Numbered from the stretch's first letter, positions 41,903-51,855 are shown. The stretch: 64,000 nucleotides of DNA from an uncultured Eggerthella sp. (GCA_905203045.1 CAJKUH010000012.1:1-64000), one strand, 5' to 3'. Program-made: numbers and translations. Notes: a model not told the origin generated them from the letters alone.

Positions 41903-42862
41903 TCAGCGGATCTTCAACGCTCCCTTGTCGCAACGATTGCCCCAGGAATCGATGAGCGTGTCGTCTTTGTACACGCATACGATCTCGCAGTGGTTTGCGC
42001 ACTTCTGGCAGATGATCTCGCGTGTGGTGAACTCGAAATCGGACACGTTGAAGTCGAAGGGCTTGCGCTTTGCCACAGGGGCGTCTGCTGCCAGAAGCGC
42101 TGCGCCGTAAGCACCCATCAAATGCCCGTCGGGGTCTACCAGCACGGGCTGCTTCAGCGCTTCCTCGAAGAAGTGGACCACGCCCACGTTCTTGCTCACG
42201 CCGCCCTGGAACACGATGGGCGACTCGATGTGCTTGCCCTTGCCCACGTTGTTCAGGTAGTTGGTAGCAACTGCCTTGCACAGGCCGGCGATAACGTCTT
42301 CTCGCGCATAGCCTACCTGCAGCTTGTGAACCAAGTCGCTTTCGGCGAACACGGTGCAGCGCGCTGCGATGTTGGCGGGCTTCTTCGAAGTAAGGGCGAT
42401 AGGGCCGAACTCCTCGACTTCAACGCCGAGGCGATGTGCCTGGCTGGAAAGGAACGAACCGGTGCCGGCGGCGCACAGGGTGTTCATGGCGTAGTCGGTG
42501 GCAATGCCGTTTTCCACGCAGATGATCTTCGAGTCCTGGCCGCCGATCTCCAAGATGGTACGTACATCGGGGTGCAAGTGCGTGGTGCCCACCGCATGGG
42601 CGGTAATCTCGTTCTTCACCACGGTTGCGCCTAGGATGGCACCTACTAACCGGCGCGCACTGCCGGTTGCGCCTACGGCAAGAACCTGCACCTCGTCAGT
42701 GTTTATCTGACTTTTCAGGTCTTCGACCACGCGGCGTGCCGCATCGGTGGGGTTGCCTTCCGTCCACAGGTAGGAACGGGCGATGATGGTGCCGTCGGGC
42801 GTGATGATAACGCCTTTGGTGGAAATGGATCCGGTATCGATACCAAGGAATGCGTTTGTCAT
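41903..42862 (-). CDS. Acyl-CoA dehydratase activase (HgdC/BadF type)
   Basis: A 319-residue ASKHA-fold ATPase of the HgdC family. GIDTGSISTKG (residues 7-17) is the phosphate loop and GGQDSK (107-112) another nucleotide motif. Cys130 (NTLCAAGTGSF) and Cys169 (AARCTVFAESD) match the ligands of the 4Fe-4S cluster shared by the dimer. Family members use ATP to push an electron to a very low potential onto a partner protein. An extra C-terminal cysteine set, CQKCANHC..C..GNRCDKG, is also found in the large fusion at 53482-58065. It is the last gene of a three-gene operon; its ATG overlaps the HgdB-like stop codon (TGATG). Confidence 0.93.
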   Translation of the reverse strand: MTNAFLGIDTGSISTKGVIITPDGTIIARSYLWTEGNPTDAARRVVEDLKSQINTDEVQVLAVGATGSARRLVGAILGATVVKNEITAHAVGTTHLHPDVRTILEIGGQDSKIICVENGIATDYAMNTLCAAGTGSFLSSQAHRLGVEVEEFGPIALTSKKPANIAARCTVFAESDLVHKLQVGYAREDVIAGLCKAVATNYLNNVGKGKHIESPIVFQGGVSKNVGVVHFFEEALKQPVLVDPDGHLMGAYGAALLAADAPVAKRKPFDFNVSDFEFTTREIICQKCANHCEIVCVYKDDTLIDSWGNRCDKGALKIR

Positions 42863-44130
42863 CAGCGGGCCTTTCTCATTGCAATCATGTCGTAGAACGC
42901 CTCGAGACGGGTGTCGAGGCCGGTATCGCTTGTTTGCGAGTCGTAGCTTAGGTACAGGATAGGGAGGTGGTAGTCGTCGCTGATGCGCTGCAACACGGGC
43001 ATCACGTCGATTTCGGGCGTGCAGCCGGCCGATTTCAGGTGGACGATGCCGTCGAACCCTTTTTCGGCGTAGCTCTTGGCAGCGGCGATGTTCATGGTGG
43101 AAGTGGGGCCCATATCGTACTTCACGTATTCGCTGATGCCACGGCGCAGGTTTTCCTCGTTGTAGTGTAGGTTGCGATGCGTGATGTTCATGTAGCGGGC
43201 AAGGGAAACGCCCATGCCGATGAACTTTTCCTCTATCCCTAAGTTCGAATGGGCGTCGGCGGCTGTGAAGTAGTCGCCGATGATGCCGATGCGGATGGGG
43301 TCGACGGGCTCGTTTATGGGCAGTTCGTTCAAGACGCTCATACCTTGCTTGTAAGCTGCGGTTATCTCGCTCAGGGAAGTGGCGGCGCGCATATCGGCGA
43401 AGAAATCCTCGCGGGCACGCTTGAAGGAACCGTGTTCTGTTTCGAAGCCTGCCTTTTCCAGGTAGACGTCGTTGTAGGAATCCAGGTACTCGACCATCTT
43501 CAGCAGGGCAAGGAACTGCTTCACGCCCTGAGGAATGGAAAGGTTGGGGTTCACCTTTTCCTTGCAGATGGTGAGGTATTCCTGCAGGGGCTTGCCGGTT
43601 ACCGTGGCGAAGTTCAGCATCTCGAACTCGTAGCCCAAATCGCGCAGGATGAATTCCTGCAGCTCGCCGTAATAGCCCAAGCGGCAGGGGCCGGCAAACT
43701 GCACTAGAACATCTGCTCCGCGCTCAAGCGCTTCGAGGTAGTCGCCCAGGATGTGCTTGAACGGTGCGCATACGTAGTCGTTGCTGTACTTCGTCCCCAG
43801 TTCGAGTGTGTGGCGGGTTGCCTCGGGCAGTGCCACGTAGTCGGCGTCGAGCACCTGCTCGACAAAGTACTTGAAGGCAATGTCGTAATAGGAATAGCGC
43901 AAGAACGCGACCTTCGTGCGGGCGTGGTGCTTGTCTTGCTTCTTCTGCTTTTTCTTGTTGCGGCGGGCGCGCAAAGCCTCGGGCTTGCCGGGAATAAAGG
44001 AAATGGAGGCGTTGGGCATGTCCTCCGAATAGCGGCGCTTCAAGGTGTCGGCTGCCTTCTGCACAGCGTTCAGCGCTGCTTCCTTGCGTGGTTCCTTTTC
44101 GCCGGTGTTGGGTGTGGGATTGTTATTCAT
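42862..44130 (-). CDS. HgdB/DCCP-like iron-sulfur protein
   Basis: A 422-residue protein of the 2-hydroxyacyl-CoA dehydratase D-component (HgdB/FldC/double-cubane protein) superfamily. Candidate cluster cysteines are in SNDYVCAPFKHILGD (about 113), QFAGPCRLGYYGEL (about 145) and LKSAGCTPEIDV (about 366). It aligns with the C-terminal module of the large fusion at 53482-58065 (HNDICFPAQIVIGEALAAL against SNDYVCAPFKHILGDYLEAL). No classic alpha/beta dehydratase pair is present, so it may be an electron carrier or reductase. A basic Lys/Arg-rich segment lies near residue 55. I use ATG 44130; GTG 44142 is possible. It overlaps the upstream gene by eight bases. Confidence 0.82.
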   Translation of the reverse strand: MNNNPTPNTGEKEPRKEAALNAVQKAADTLKRRYSEDMPNASISFIPGKPEALRARRNKKKQKKQDKHHARTKVAFLRYSYYDIAFKYFVEQVLDADYVALPEATRHTLELGTKYSNDYVCAPFKHILGDYLEALERGADVLVQFAGPCRLGYYGELQEFILRDLGYEFEMLNFATVTGKPLQEYLTICKEKVNPNLSIPQGVKQFLALLKMVEYLDSYNDVYLEKAGFETEHGSFKRAREDFFADMRAATSLSEITAAYKQGMSVLNELPINEPVDPIRIGIIGDYFTAADAHSNLGIEEKFIGMGVSLARYMNITHRNLHYNEENLRRGISEYVKYDMGPTSTMNIAAAKSYAEKGFDGIVHLKSAGCTPEIDVMPVLQRISDDYHLPILYLSYDSQTSDTGLDTRLEAFYDMIAMRKAR

Positions 44131-45121
44131 GCAGGTAGCCACCCCTTTGCTGGTAGTTCAAGATATCGACGAAGCTCTCGATGCGCGTTTCGAGGCCGGC
44201 AGTGCCGCTTTGGGCGTCGATGGTAAGCGAAAGGATGGGCTTGCCCTTGATGCAGCGCATCAGCGCATCGTTGGTCATGGAGTCGGGCCCGCAAGGGAAC
44301 GCGCTCATCAAAACGATGCCGTCGATCTGGTCGTACAATCCCAAAATCGCCCCGATAACCTCGCGGTTCACAATCCAGGGAAGGGTGTCGGAAAACTCGA
44401 AGCTTTTTTCCAGCGCTTTCTCATGGTTACAGCGGTCGGCGAACAGCACGCAGGCGCCCATCTCGTGCAGCATGTCAACCAGCGGTGCGCCCACGAAGGC
44501 ATCGTGGATCACGTAGGGATGTGCTGCTACAAGGATGCGCAGGGGACGTTCGCCTTCAGGCAATTTGGAAATGCTTTTCAGAAGGTCGGCCTGCTTGCGG
44601 GCGCGCTTTTCATCGGTTTTCTTCTGGGCATGGACAGCGGCGGCGTAGGCCTTCTTGGCTTCCTTTTTGGAAGCGCCGAATTTTTGTCCCAGTTCGATGA
44701 AGGCTTCCTGCTCGGTGATATGCGTTTCGGTATGGTCTACCTCACATGATACGATGCGGGGTTTCTGGGCGCTGAAGGTGTTGGCAACCAAGTCGGGCAG
44801 GGCTTGGAATTTGGTGCAGAAACCTTTGAAATTACCCAGATTGTCGATGCTGGGCGCGAAGATGGCGTCGCATGTGCCAAGCAGGCTGGCAACGTGGCCC
44901 ATATACAGCTTGGAAGCCAGACAGCATTCGTCGATGGAAAGGTGCGCGCCCGTTTCAAGCGTGCTGCGATCTGATTTCGCGCTTACAACGACGGTGCGAC
45001 CCAGTTCCTCGAAAAAGGTGCGCCACATGGTTTTGTAGCGGTAATACAGCAATGCGCGAGGAATGCCGATGGTTTGCACATCGGCATATTCGGCTTGCAT
45101 TCTGAGGTCTAAGGGGCTCAT
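44123..45121 (-). CDS. DUF2229-like acyl-CoA dehydratase-related protein
   Basis: A 332-residue protein. The start IGIPRALLYYRYKTMWRTFFEELG in outline (about 17-40) aligns with GLPRVLSYWDTMPFWKTLLQALG of the large fusion at 53482-58065, the DUF2229 module. Conserved-looking cysteines are in SIDECCLASKLYMGH and AFPCGPDS. It is the first gene of an operon with the HgdB-like protein and the activase. The pair probably forms the iron-sulfur partner of the activase. A charged helix (about 165-205) lies mid-protein. Start ATG 45121 has GGAGG only three bases upstream; the frame is open further, and ATG 45100 is an alternative. Confidence 0.78.
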   Translation of the reverse strand: MSPLDLRMQAEYADVQTIGIPRALLYYRYKTMWRTFFEELGRTVVVSAKSDRSTLETGAHLSIDECCLASKLYMGHVASLLGTCDAIFAPSIDNLGNFKGFCTKFQALPDLVANTFSAQKPRIVSCEVDHTETHITEQEAFIELGQKFGASKKEAKKAYAAAVHAQKKTDEKRARKQADLLKSISKLPEGERPLRILVAAHPYVIHDAFVGAPLVDMLHEMGACVLFADRCNHEKALEKSFEFSDTLPWIVNREVIGAILGLYDQIDGIVLMSAFPCGPDSMTNDALMRCIKGKPILSLTIDAQSGTAGLETRIESFVDILNYQQRGGYLHE

Positions 45122-45320
45122 GTTCCTCCGTAATGCTAAGAGTGCGATGCGCATGTCGGATACGGCACGCGCGTGCAACGCTTGAATCGAGCGTCCTTAC
45201 TATTTTCTTCTTCTTGAGGCTCCTGTAGGCGCGGTTCCATGCGGATTACATTTGGGCGTCTTGGGCATATTGTGCTATTTCGGTGCTTTGCATCTGCTTC
45301 ATGCGTTGTGTTTATGCAGG

Positions 45321-45355
45321 TCGGGGCCGTTCGACAAGACATCGAACGGCCCCGA
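45321..45355 (-). terminator. Strong hairpin after the adhesin gene
   Basis: A perfect 14-base-pair stem TCGGGGCCGTTCGA/TCGAACGGCCCCGA (45321-45334, 45342-45355), 27 bases after the adhesin stop; no long T-run follows. Confidence 0.65.
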
Positions 45356-45381
45356 TAGCATGGTTTTGCCTGGCTGTTCCG

Positions 45382-48300
45382 CTACAAGTTGTTAAGGATG
45401 GCCTCTTTCAGATCCCTACGTTTCCGTATCTTGGGCTGAATGCCAAGGACGAATGCGGACGCAAGGGCAAGTGCGGCAAGCAGGGGAATGGCGTGCAGCA
45501 TGTCTTCCGTTTTGGGGAGGTTGGCAGCCAGTGTCTCGACGATTCCCCCTTGCTCGGTATCGTGGTGCGTGGTTTGCAGTACCGAATCCTTGTCCTCATC
45601 GTGGAGCTCCAAATCGCGATGCGTGTCGATCTCGGCGGTGTTCCAGAGCTCTTCTTCGCTTTCGGACGCAAGCACTTCGTCGGTTGCCTGCATATGCAGG
45701 ATCGCAGGTTCGTAGGCAAGTTCGGTGCGCTGTTCGGTACCGGTGGGACCGGTTGCCTGGGCAAGATCGAACGTGTCCCTGCCGTCACCGGAAAGGCTTG
45801 TGGTGTCGGTTTCGTGGTAGCGCTCGGGGCTGTCCCACTCTTTGGCATCGGGGGCGTTGGTTCCGAAGCCCTCTTCAACGCGGCCATGCTCAAAGGCGAT
45901 GGCAACTACGTGCTCCCCTTCGCCAAGAGCCAGGTCGGCAACGGAAAGCTTTTGCGATTCCAGGGTCGAAACGCCCTCTTTCCATATATGCCAGCTGGTG
46001 AAATCGCGGATGCGCTTGTTGGTGGGATTGTTCATGCTGTAGGGGTTGGTGGCGCAGGCGTTGGGCTCTTCTTCAGCGTTGGTTTCCTTGGCTTGCGCCG
46101 TTTTGGTCGCAGTGTTTGCCTTGCTTTCGCTTCGCTTCTTCGCCCCTTCGCCATCGAAGTTGGTGCGGTACCAAACGTTCATGGTGCCGTCGTAATCCTC
46201 GAAGCTCACGGGTGTTTCCAGGCTTACAAGGTTTGCCTTGCCCTCCTCGGCACAGGTAATGGTGTCGGTCATGGTGAACTCGTCTACCCAGGTGTTTGAA
46301 GTGGAACGGTAGTCGATGGTGTAGTCGAAGGCGCCTGATTCGTCGAGCGGAGTTTCGCGCTTGTCCACTTCGCCCGAGATTTCAAGAGCGATGCTGTCGT
46401 TGTCGATGGTGCCCAGGTCAAGGGTGGTGTTGTTCCTGCTGATGGTTACGGTGAAGTGCGCAAGAACGGTGTTCTCGTTTTCCTTGCAGGGAAGCTCTTC
46501 GATATCGTACGTGTCGTAGGGAAGGGCGCCGAGGGCGTCGTTCGGCTCGGCGGTGTTTCCCTGCGCGTCCTGCGCGAACCATATGCCGTCTTTTGCCGAG
46601 GTACCGGCATTGGTGTTGCGGGTGTGGGGCGTCCACGAGCTTGCGGTGCTGGCCATTCCGTTTTCGTCGGTTACCAGCACATGCGCTTCGCCCGTGGTGT
46701 GCGATGCGATGCGGAACGGCACGTTTGCCAGATGTTCCATGGTGCCGCTTTTCGCCTTGGTGAAGGAGAGATCGCCGCGGATTACCTGCTCTGCGAAATC
46801 TATTGGAGTCCAGGCGCTGATGTGCTCTTCAGAACCCTCGGCGGTGAGGACCGTTATCCAAGGGGTGGGGTTGGCGGTGTAGCCTGTTGGCGGCTGCAGT
46901 TCTTCGATGGCAACGGTGCCTAAGGGCAGCGTAACAGCGTTGTTGCTGTCGCGGTAAAACTCATCGCCTTCAACGAAATGTTTTTCATCGAAGGAAATCC
47001 TTCCCTCATTGTCCGTTTTGAACGTCCAGGTGCGTTTTGGCGTGCCCAAGCGCTCGACGGCTTTGGCTGCATCGTCGGAGTTCGGCGAAGCGGCATCGTT
47101 TGCGTTGCTTGCAGGCGTTGTGCCTGTGGGGAGCGTTTGGTCGAAATGGCTTACGCGGAACAAAGCCCCTTCAAGGCATGCTGAGCCAAGAGGGTAGGGC
47201 TTGCCTGTTTCAGCGTCGACTTTCTGGCCGATAAGGCTTATCAGCGCATTTTGGGGTGCATCGGAAACGGTTGCCGTGGTGGTGTTGCCCGAGGTGATTT
47301 CGGCACTCGCATCAGATGCGGGAGCAAACCCGGAGGGCGCTTTCTCTTCGCGGATAGTGTACGTCCCTGCCGGCAAAAGCGGGCTTTTGGCGGTTTTGCC
47401 ATCCTGCGCGGTAACAAGCTCCGCTACGCGTGTTCCCTGCTGGTTGTACACGCCGAACACGGCGCCTTCCAGGGAATAGCAGTGGTTATCGTTGCTTAAG
47501 GAAGGGTTGGACGAGGTTTTCGCGATTTCAAGGTAGCCGCCGAAGTTCTTCTTCACTACCGCCTTCATGTACACGGTTTGGTAGCCGATGAGCCCCAGGC
47601 TGTTGCTGGGGCCGCCGGGGCGTGCGGCATTGGGCGGGGTTATGGTCACGTCGTAGGTCACCTCGCCCGCCTCTACATTCACTTCTTTCAGGGTGGCAAC
47701 GTAGTCGGCCCAGGTGTTGGAGGGCGCAGCGGCGCTGGGAAGCGAGCATGTGCCCGTGCCGGCGTAGCCTTCAAGGCCGCCGGTGAATCCGGAAACGGCA
47801 AATTGCGCAGGATGCACGCTCCACGTAGCTCCGATGTAGCAGCGTCCGGTTAAGGTTTGGGGAATGTCCTTCGCAGGATCGAAGGGCTCGACCTTGCTGG
47901 TGTCGGCAACTCTGAACAGGGCGTACACGCTGGTCGACTTGGAGACGGGCTTCGTGAAATCGAAGGTGGAGTTGTCGGAGGTGTCTACCCAACGCACGAA
48001 CTCCCACCCTTGCTTCGAAGGTGTTGAAGGGGTTGAGCCGTGCGCTTGCTCGAAGGAAGATCCGCGGGGCACGCGTGCTGCCACATCTTCGCTTGCGCCG
48101 TCGTTGAAGGAAACGCGTACTTCGTAGTCGGCCGCTTCGAAGGTTCCCACTACGGTGATGCTTTCATTGACGGGAGTGGTAAGCCAGTCGAACTCCTTGC
48201 CTGCACCGTCGTGCCATTTCAGGGTCAGTCCTTGTGCTTCCTTTGCTTCGACCAGTTCCGCCAAGGGCTGCTTGCCCGACTCGTCTGCCATGAAGGCGGG

Positions 48301-48657
48301 GTTGGACCCAACGGGCTTGCCCAAGGTGAAGTCGGAGCCCGAGGTCAAGGTGGGAAGCTGACCCTGATAGCCTTCAACTTCTATGGTGATGGTGGCCTTT
48401 TGCCCAGGCACGTCACCTGCCTGGGCCCAACGGGGCAGTGCCATTGCAGCGGCAAGGGAAATAGCGACAAGCGCGAAAAACGCGCAGAGAACCGCGCGAT
48501 GGGGGAAGGTTTGCGAAAGCCCCTCTGCCTCGGTGCTGCGGGAGGCTTCGATAACGTATTTCTTTCGTTGCTTGGGTTTGTGCGGGGCGCTGCTTCCGCT
48601 GGGTTTGCCGCAGCTGGTTTTCTGTATGCGTGCGGCGGCGCGTTTTTTCGCATCCAT
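45382..48657 (-). CDS. LPxT-anchored surface protein with InlB-repeat and Cna-B/SpaA domains
   Basis: A 1,091-residue cell-wall-anchored protein. A long basic N-terminus (about 52 residues) precedes the signal hydrophobic segment (about 54-75), with likely cleavage near AQA-GD (80). An InlB/Listeria-Bacteroides-type repeat is at about 175-250. Several Cna-B/SpaA beta-domains follow; LEGAVFGVYNQQGTRVAEL and GTYTIREEKAPSGF (about 395-450) are typical, then EGALFRVSHF and LPYDTYDIEELP. The C-terminus has the sorting signal LPKTE (about 1047-1051), a hydrophobic span and RKRRD. Such proteins are pilins or adhesins with isopeptide bonds. No sortase gene is in the window. ATG 48657; single-gene unit. 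Confidence 0.92.
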   Translation of the reverse strand: MDAKKRAAARIQKTSCGKPSGSSAPHKPKQRKKYVIEASRSTEAEGLSQTFPHRAVLCAFFALVAISLAAAMALPRWAQAGDVPGQKATITIEVEGYQGQLPTLTSGSDFTLGKPVGSNPAFMADESGKQPLAELVEAKEAQGLTLKWHDGAGKEFDWLTTPVNESITVVGTFEAADYEVRVSFNDGASEDVAARVPRGSSFEQAHGSTPSTPSKQGWEFVRWVDTSDNSTFDFTKPVSKSTSVYALFRVADTSKVEPFDPAKDIPQTLTGRCYIGATWSVHPAQFAVSGFTGGLEGYAGTGTCSLPSAAAPSNTWADYVATLKEVNVEAGEVTYDVTITPPNAARPGGPSNSLGLIGYQTVYMKAVVKKNFGGYLEIAKTSSNPSLSNDNHCYSLEGAVFGVYNQQGTRVAELVTAQDGKTAKSPLLPAGTYTIREEKAPSGFAPASDASAEITSGNTTTATVSDAPQNALISLIGQKVDAETGKPYPLGSACLEGALFRVSHFDQTLPTGTTPASNANDAASPNSDDAAKAVERLGTPKRTWTFKTDNEGRISFDEKHFVEGDEFYRDSNNAVTLPLGTVAIEELQPPTGYTANPTPWITVLTAEGSEEHISAWTPIDFAEQVIRGDLSFTKAKSGTMEHLANVPFRIASHTTGEAHVLVTDENGMASTASSWTPHTRNTNAGTSAKDGIWFAQDAQGNTAEPNDALGALPYDTYDIEELPCKENENTVLAHFTVTISRNNTTLDLGTIDNDSIALEISGEVDKRETPLDESGAFDYTIDYRSTSNTWVDEFTMTDTITCAEEGKANLVSLETPVSFEDYDGTMNVWYRTNFDGEGAKKRSESKANTATKTAQAKETNAEEEPNACATNPYSMNNPTNKRIRDFTSWHIWKEGVSTLESQKLSVADLALGEGEHVVAIAFEHGRVEEGFGTNAPDAKEWDSPERYHETDTTSLSGDGRDTFDLAQATGPTGTEQRTELAYEPAILHMQATDEVLASESEEELWNTAEIDTHRDLELHDEDKDSVLQTTHHDTEQGGIVETLAANLPKTEDMLHAIPLLAALALASAFVLGIQPKIRKRRDLKEAILNNL

Positions 48658-49047
48658 GGCGCTTGCCTTTCTTCTACGGTGCCAGTCTCTGCGAGTGTTG
48701 CAGCCGTTGCTTAATTGGGTGCGAAACCTATGCGAAAGAAATGCGAAAATGATGGGATTCGTGCGCGAAAAGGAAAAACCAGCATCGTCTTTTGCGAATC
48801 GATGGTTTAGGCAAAGCGGCGCTCATCAGGCATTTTTCCAAAAACTGTGGAATATCATCTTTTTCCGATATGAATTCTGGAATTAATACTTGACAATACC
48901 TACGGGGTTAGTAGGATTTGGAGTCAAGAAAAGGACTTCCTTAGAAGGGTTCCGAACGAAAACGGGCTTACGCTGCAAGGCGATAGCGCCAGGGCCGCCG
49001 GAATGCTTCGAAGGCGATTTGCCGCAGGGCGGCAGGAAGAAGGAATC
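48658..49047. promoter_or_regulatory. Adhesin-cysK divergent region with the cysK promoter
   Basis: TTGACA (48890-48895), a 16-base spacer and TAGGAT (48912-48917) form the cysK promoter. Its spacer holds the inverted repeat CCTAC-N7-GTAGG (48899-48903, 48911-48915), which overlaps the -10 and is a plausible operator, perhaps for the Rrf2 regulator at 51418. The AT-rich stretch 48700-48880 shows nothing else recognised. Confidence 0.55.
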
Positions 49048-49980
49048 ATGACCGTATACAAGAGCGTTTCCGAGCTTATCGGCAATACCCCGTTGGTCGA
49101 GCTTACCAACTACGAAAAGAACCATAACCTGAATGCAACCATCATCGGCAAGGTAGAGCTGTTCAACCCCGCCGGTTCCATTAAGGACCGTATTGCCAAG
49201 GCTATGATCGACCAGGCGGAAGCCGACGGCAAGATCGACGCAGACACGGTATTCATCGAGCCCACCTCGGGCAACACCGGCATCGGCCTTGCTGCCATCG
49301 CGGCCGCCCGTGGCAACCGCATCATCATCACCATGCCTGAAACCATGAGCGTTGAGCGCCGCAACCTGATGAAGGCCTACGGCGCTGAACTGGTGCTCAC
49401 CGACGGCGCCAAGGGTATGAAGGGCGCAATTGCCCGTGCAGCCGAGCTCGCCGAGGAAATTCCCAACTCCTTCATTCCCAGCCAGTTCACCAATCCTGCA
49501 AACCCCGCAATCCATGAGGCAACCACTGGTCCTGAGATTTGGAAGGACACCGACGGCAAGGTAGACATCCTGGTTGCTGGCGTTGGCACGGGCGGCACGG
49601 TTTCCGGTACGGGCGCTTACCTGAAGAAGCAGAATCCCGACATCAAGGTTGTTGCCGTCGAGCCTGCAGGTTCCCCGGTTCTTTCCGAGGGTCATCCGGG
49701 TGCTCACAAGATTCAGGGTATCGGCGCAGGTTTCGTTCCTGATACACTGGACACCAAAATCTATGACGAAGTTATCACCATCGCCGACGAAGAGGCCTTC
49801 GAAGCTGGTCGTGAGCTTGCCGCCAAGGAAGGCTTGCTGGTAGGCATTTCCTCCGGTGCTGCCGTTGCTGCTGCAACCAAGCTTGCCCAGCGCCCCGAAA
49901 ACGCCGGCAAGACCATCGTTGCCATCCTTCCCGACACGGGCGAGCGTTACCTTTCCACGGCGATGTTCAACTTCGAGTAA
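49048..49980 (+). CDS. cysK: Cysteine synthase (O-acetylserine sulfhydrylase)
   Basis: A 310-residue PLP enzyme making cysteine from O-acetylserine and sulfide. The PLP lysine is in [14 protein letters not shown] (about residues 38-51), the [11 protein letters not shown] loop is near 70, and [10 protein letters not shown] (about 177) holds the cofactor phosphate. ATG 49048 follows AGAAGGA and gives the usual N-terminus; the frame is open to 49003. It is followed after 42 bases by glutamate-cysteine ligase, so cysteine is probably channelled into a gamma-glutamyl thiol. Confidence 0.96.
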   Translation: MTVYKSVSELIGNTPLVELTNYEKNHNLNATIIGKVELFNPAGSIKDRIAKAMIDQAEADGKIDADTVFIEPTSGNTGIGLAAIAAARGNRIIITMPETMSVERRNLMKAYGAELVLTDGAKGMKGAIARAAELAEEIPNSFIPSQFTNPANPAIHEATTGPEIWKDTDGKVDILVAGVGTGGTVSGTGAYLKKQNPDIKVVAVEPAGSPVLSEGHPGAHKIQGIGAGFVPDTLDTKIYDEVITIADEEAFEAGRELAAKEGLLVGISSGAAVAAATKLAQRPENAGKTIVAILPDTGERYLSTAMFNFE

Positions 49981-50022
49981 GACGCGTTGCGGTCTAGAGC
50001 CGCTGCAGCAAGTGAGGCGTGA

Positions 50023-51288
50023 ATGTCCTACGAGCAAGAGAATAAACAGGCACTGATCGCTTACTTCACGAAGGGCGCGAAGGGGGATAAACCCCTTGGC
50101 GCCCTTGGCGTTGAAGTGGAGCATTTCGTGGTGACGGCCGAAGGGGAACGTCCTGTTTCCTATGCGGACACAGAAGGCGGTTTCGGCGTTCGTGATGTGC
50201 TGGCGCATTTGGCGCAGAAGTACCCGAAGAAAACGCTGGGACGCGAAGGCGACCTGATCGGCTTGGCAAGCGACGAGGCCTCCATCACCTTGGAGCCGGC
50301 GGCGCAGTTGGAAATCAGCATTGCCCCGTATTCTTCGATTTGCCAGATTCTTCGCGTGTACGAAGAGTTTCGTGCAGACGTCGATTCGTATTTGGCACAG
50401 CATGGCTGCAAGCTGGTTACCAGCGGGTACCACCCCACGGCGTGCGCGCTTGACCTTGCCCTTATCCCGAAGCAGCGCTACCGCTTCATGAACGATTATT
50501 TCAGGAAGATCGGCACGCATGGCGAGCGCATGATGCGTGCTTCGGCGTCTACTCAGGTTTCGGTTGACTATCGCGATGAAGCAGATGCCATTCGCAAGAT
50601 GCGCATTGCCCAGGCCTTGGCGCCGATTTTGGCCAGCGTAACCGACAACACGGCGGTATTCGAAGGCAAGCCGGCGGGTCGCCTTGCCCGTTTTGCCCTT
50701 TGGCGCAACGTCGACAACGATCGATGCGGATCGGTGCCGGGGTTGTTCGACGAAGGGTACGGGTTCGCCGACTATGCCGATTGGATTCTGCGCACCTGCC
50801 CGATTTTCGTGACGCGCCCTGCGGCGAACGACCCTGATGGCTCCGACCTGCGCCCGGTATACGGCCAGTCGGCCTATGAGGCGTATGGCGATGCCCCCAT
50901 GAGCGAAGCCGATGTCGAGCATGCGCTTTCCATGTTCTGGCCCGACGTTCGCCTGAAGAGCTTCGTGGAAATTCGCCCTGCCGATTCGCTTCCCGCACCG
51001 TTGATGGCCGGCTATGCGGCGTTGATCAAGGGCATCTTCTATTCCGAGCATTCGCTTGCTGTTGTCGAGGAAGCCTTTGGCGTAAGCAACGGCGCATGGC
51101 CGCTTGACGATGGGAGCGCCAACCGTGCGCTTGACGCTATTCAGGCGCAAGGCACCGCAGCCCTTGTTGCCGGCAAGCCTCTTTCTGAATGGCGGGATTT
51201 GCTTTTCGCATTGGCGAACGCTGCGCTTGATGATGCCGATGCCGCACATGTGCAGCATCTGGCAGATTTTGCCCGCAGCAAGCGTTAG
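50023..51288 (+). CDS. Glutamate-cysteine ligase family protein (GCS2 type)
   Basis: A 421-residue protein of the GCS2 glutamate-cysteine ligase superfamily, which joins glutamate and cysteine through the side chain with ATP. GVEVEHFVV (about 29-37) supplies metal/ATP-binding acids. Other family marks are ITLEPAAQLEISIAPY (about 87-102), RMMRASASTQVSVDY (about 168-182) and a C-terminal SFVEIRPADSLP. No glutathione synthetase is adjacent, so gamma-glutamylcysteine itself may be the product thiol. It sits in a cysK-Rrf2-C26 hydrolase group. ATG 50023 has only a weak GAGG upstream. Confidence 0.88.
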   Translation: MSYEQENKQALIAYFTKGAKGDKPLGALGVEVEHFVVTAEGERPVSYADTEGGFGVRDVLAHLAQKYPKKTLGREGDLIGLASDEASITLEPAAQLEISIAPYSSICQILRVYEEFRADVDSYLAQHGCKLVTSGYHPTACALDLALIPKQRYRFMNDYFRKIGTHGERMMRASASTQVSVDYRDEADAIRKMRIAQALAPILASVTDNTAVFEGKPAGRLARFALWRNVDNDRCGSVPGLFDEGYGFADYADWILRTCPIFVTRPAANDPDGSDLRPVYGQSAYEAYGDAPMSEADVEHALSMFWPDVRLKSFVEIRPADSLPAPLMAGYAALIKGIFYSEHSLAVVEEAFGVSNGAWPLDDGSANRALDAIQAQGTAALVAGKPLSEWRDLLFALANAALDDADAAHVQHLADFARSKR

Positions 51289-51417
51289 GGCACGTAGACG
51301 GGACGTCCGTGCTACTATAGTTGTATTCCTATATGATTACAGGTTGTTCTAGGCGTGCTTCCGCTTGGGTGGAAGTGCGCCTAGGGGCGACTGAAACATT
51401 TCTCCCAGGAGGCACCA

Positions 51418-51855
51418 ATGAAGATATCCACTAAAGGGCTCTATGCTGTTCGCTTCATGGTGTTTTTGGCGGGACATGGCGGTACCGATCCGGTGCCACT
51501 GAAGGAAATCGCTCAGGCGACGGGCATTTCCCGCAAGTATCTGGAGCAGATTGCCTCAAGTTTGGCGGCAGCTCAGCTGGTTCGCAGCGCTCGTGGCGCT
51601 TCGGGCGGATACCGCTTGGCGCGCAGCGCCATGAACATCACCATGCTCGATGTGCTTACGGTTACGGAAGGCTCCCTGGCGCCGGTCGACTACCTCGACG
51701 AGCTTTCCGGTGAGGCTTCGCCGGGCGAGTCGTGCTATGAGATTTTCGTTTGGAAGGGCCTGCACGAGCTGGTGAAGAACTACCTGAGCGGCATTTCGCT
51801 GCAAGACGTGATCGATCGCTCGAATCAGCTTGCGATAGACAGCTACTCTATTTAA
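51418..51855 (+). CDS. Rrf2-family transcriptional regulator
   Basis: A 145-residue Rrf2 protein. The N-terminal winged helix MKISTKGLYAVRFMVFLA (residues 1-18) with TGISRKYLEQIASSLAAAQLV is typical. Only one Cys is in the region where IscR and NsrR carry three (SPGESCYEIF), so it is not an iron-sulfur IscR; a CymR-like regulator of cysteine metabolism, which works without a cluster, fits the cysK neighbour. ATG 51418 follows CAGGAGG. The C26 hydrolase gene follows by 43 bases. Confidence 0.9.
   Translation: MKISTKGLYAVRFMVFLAGHGGTDPVPLKEIAQATGISRKYLEQIASSLAAAQLVRSARGASGGYRLARSAMNITMLDVLTVTEGSLAPVDYLDELSGEASPGESCYEIFVWKGLHELVKNYLSGISLQDVIDRSNQLAIDSYSI

Noticed and set aside
48883..51258. A 791-codon open frame on the minus strand opposite cysK and the glutamate-cysteine ligase gene
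   Set aside because: It is antisense to two clear enzyme genes, shows no family motifs and has a composition typical of the mirror frame of high-GC codons.
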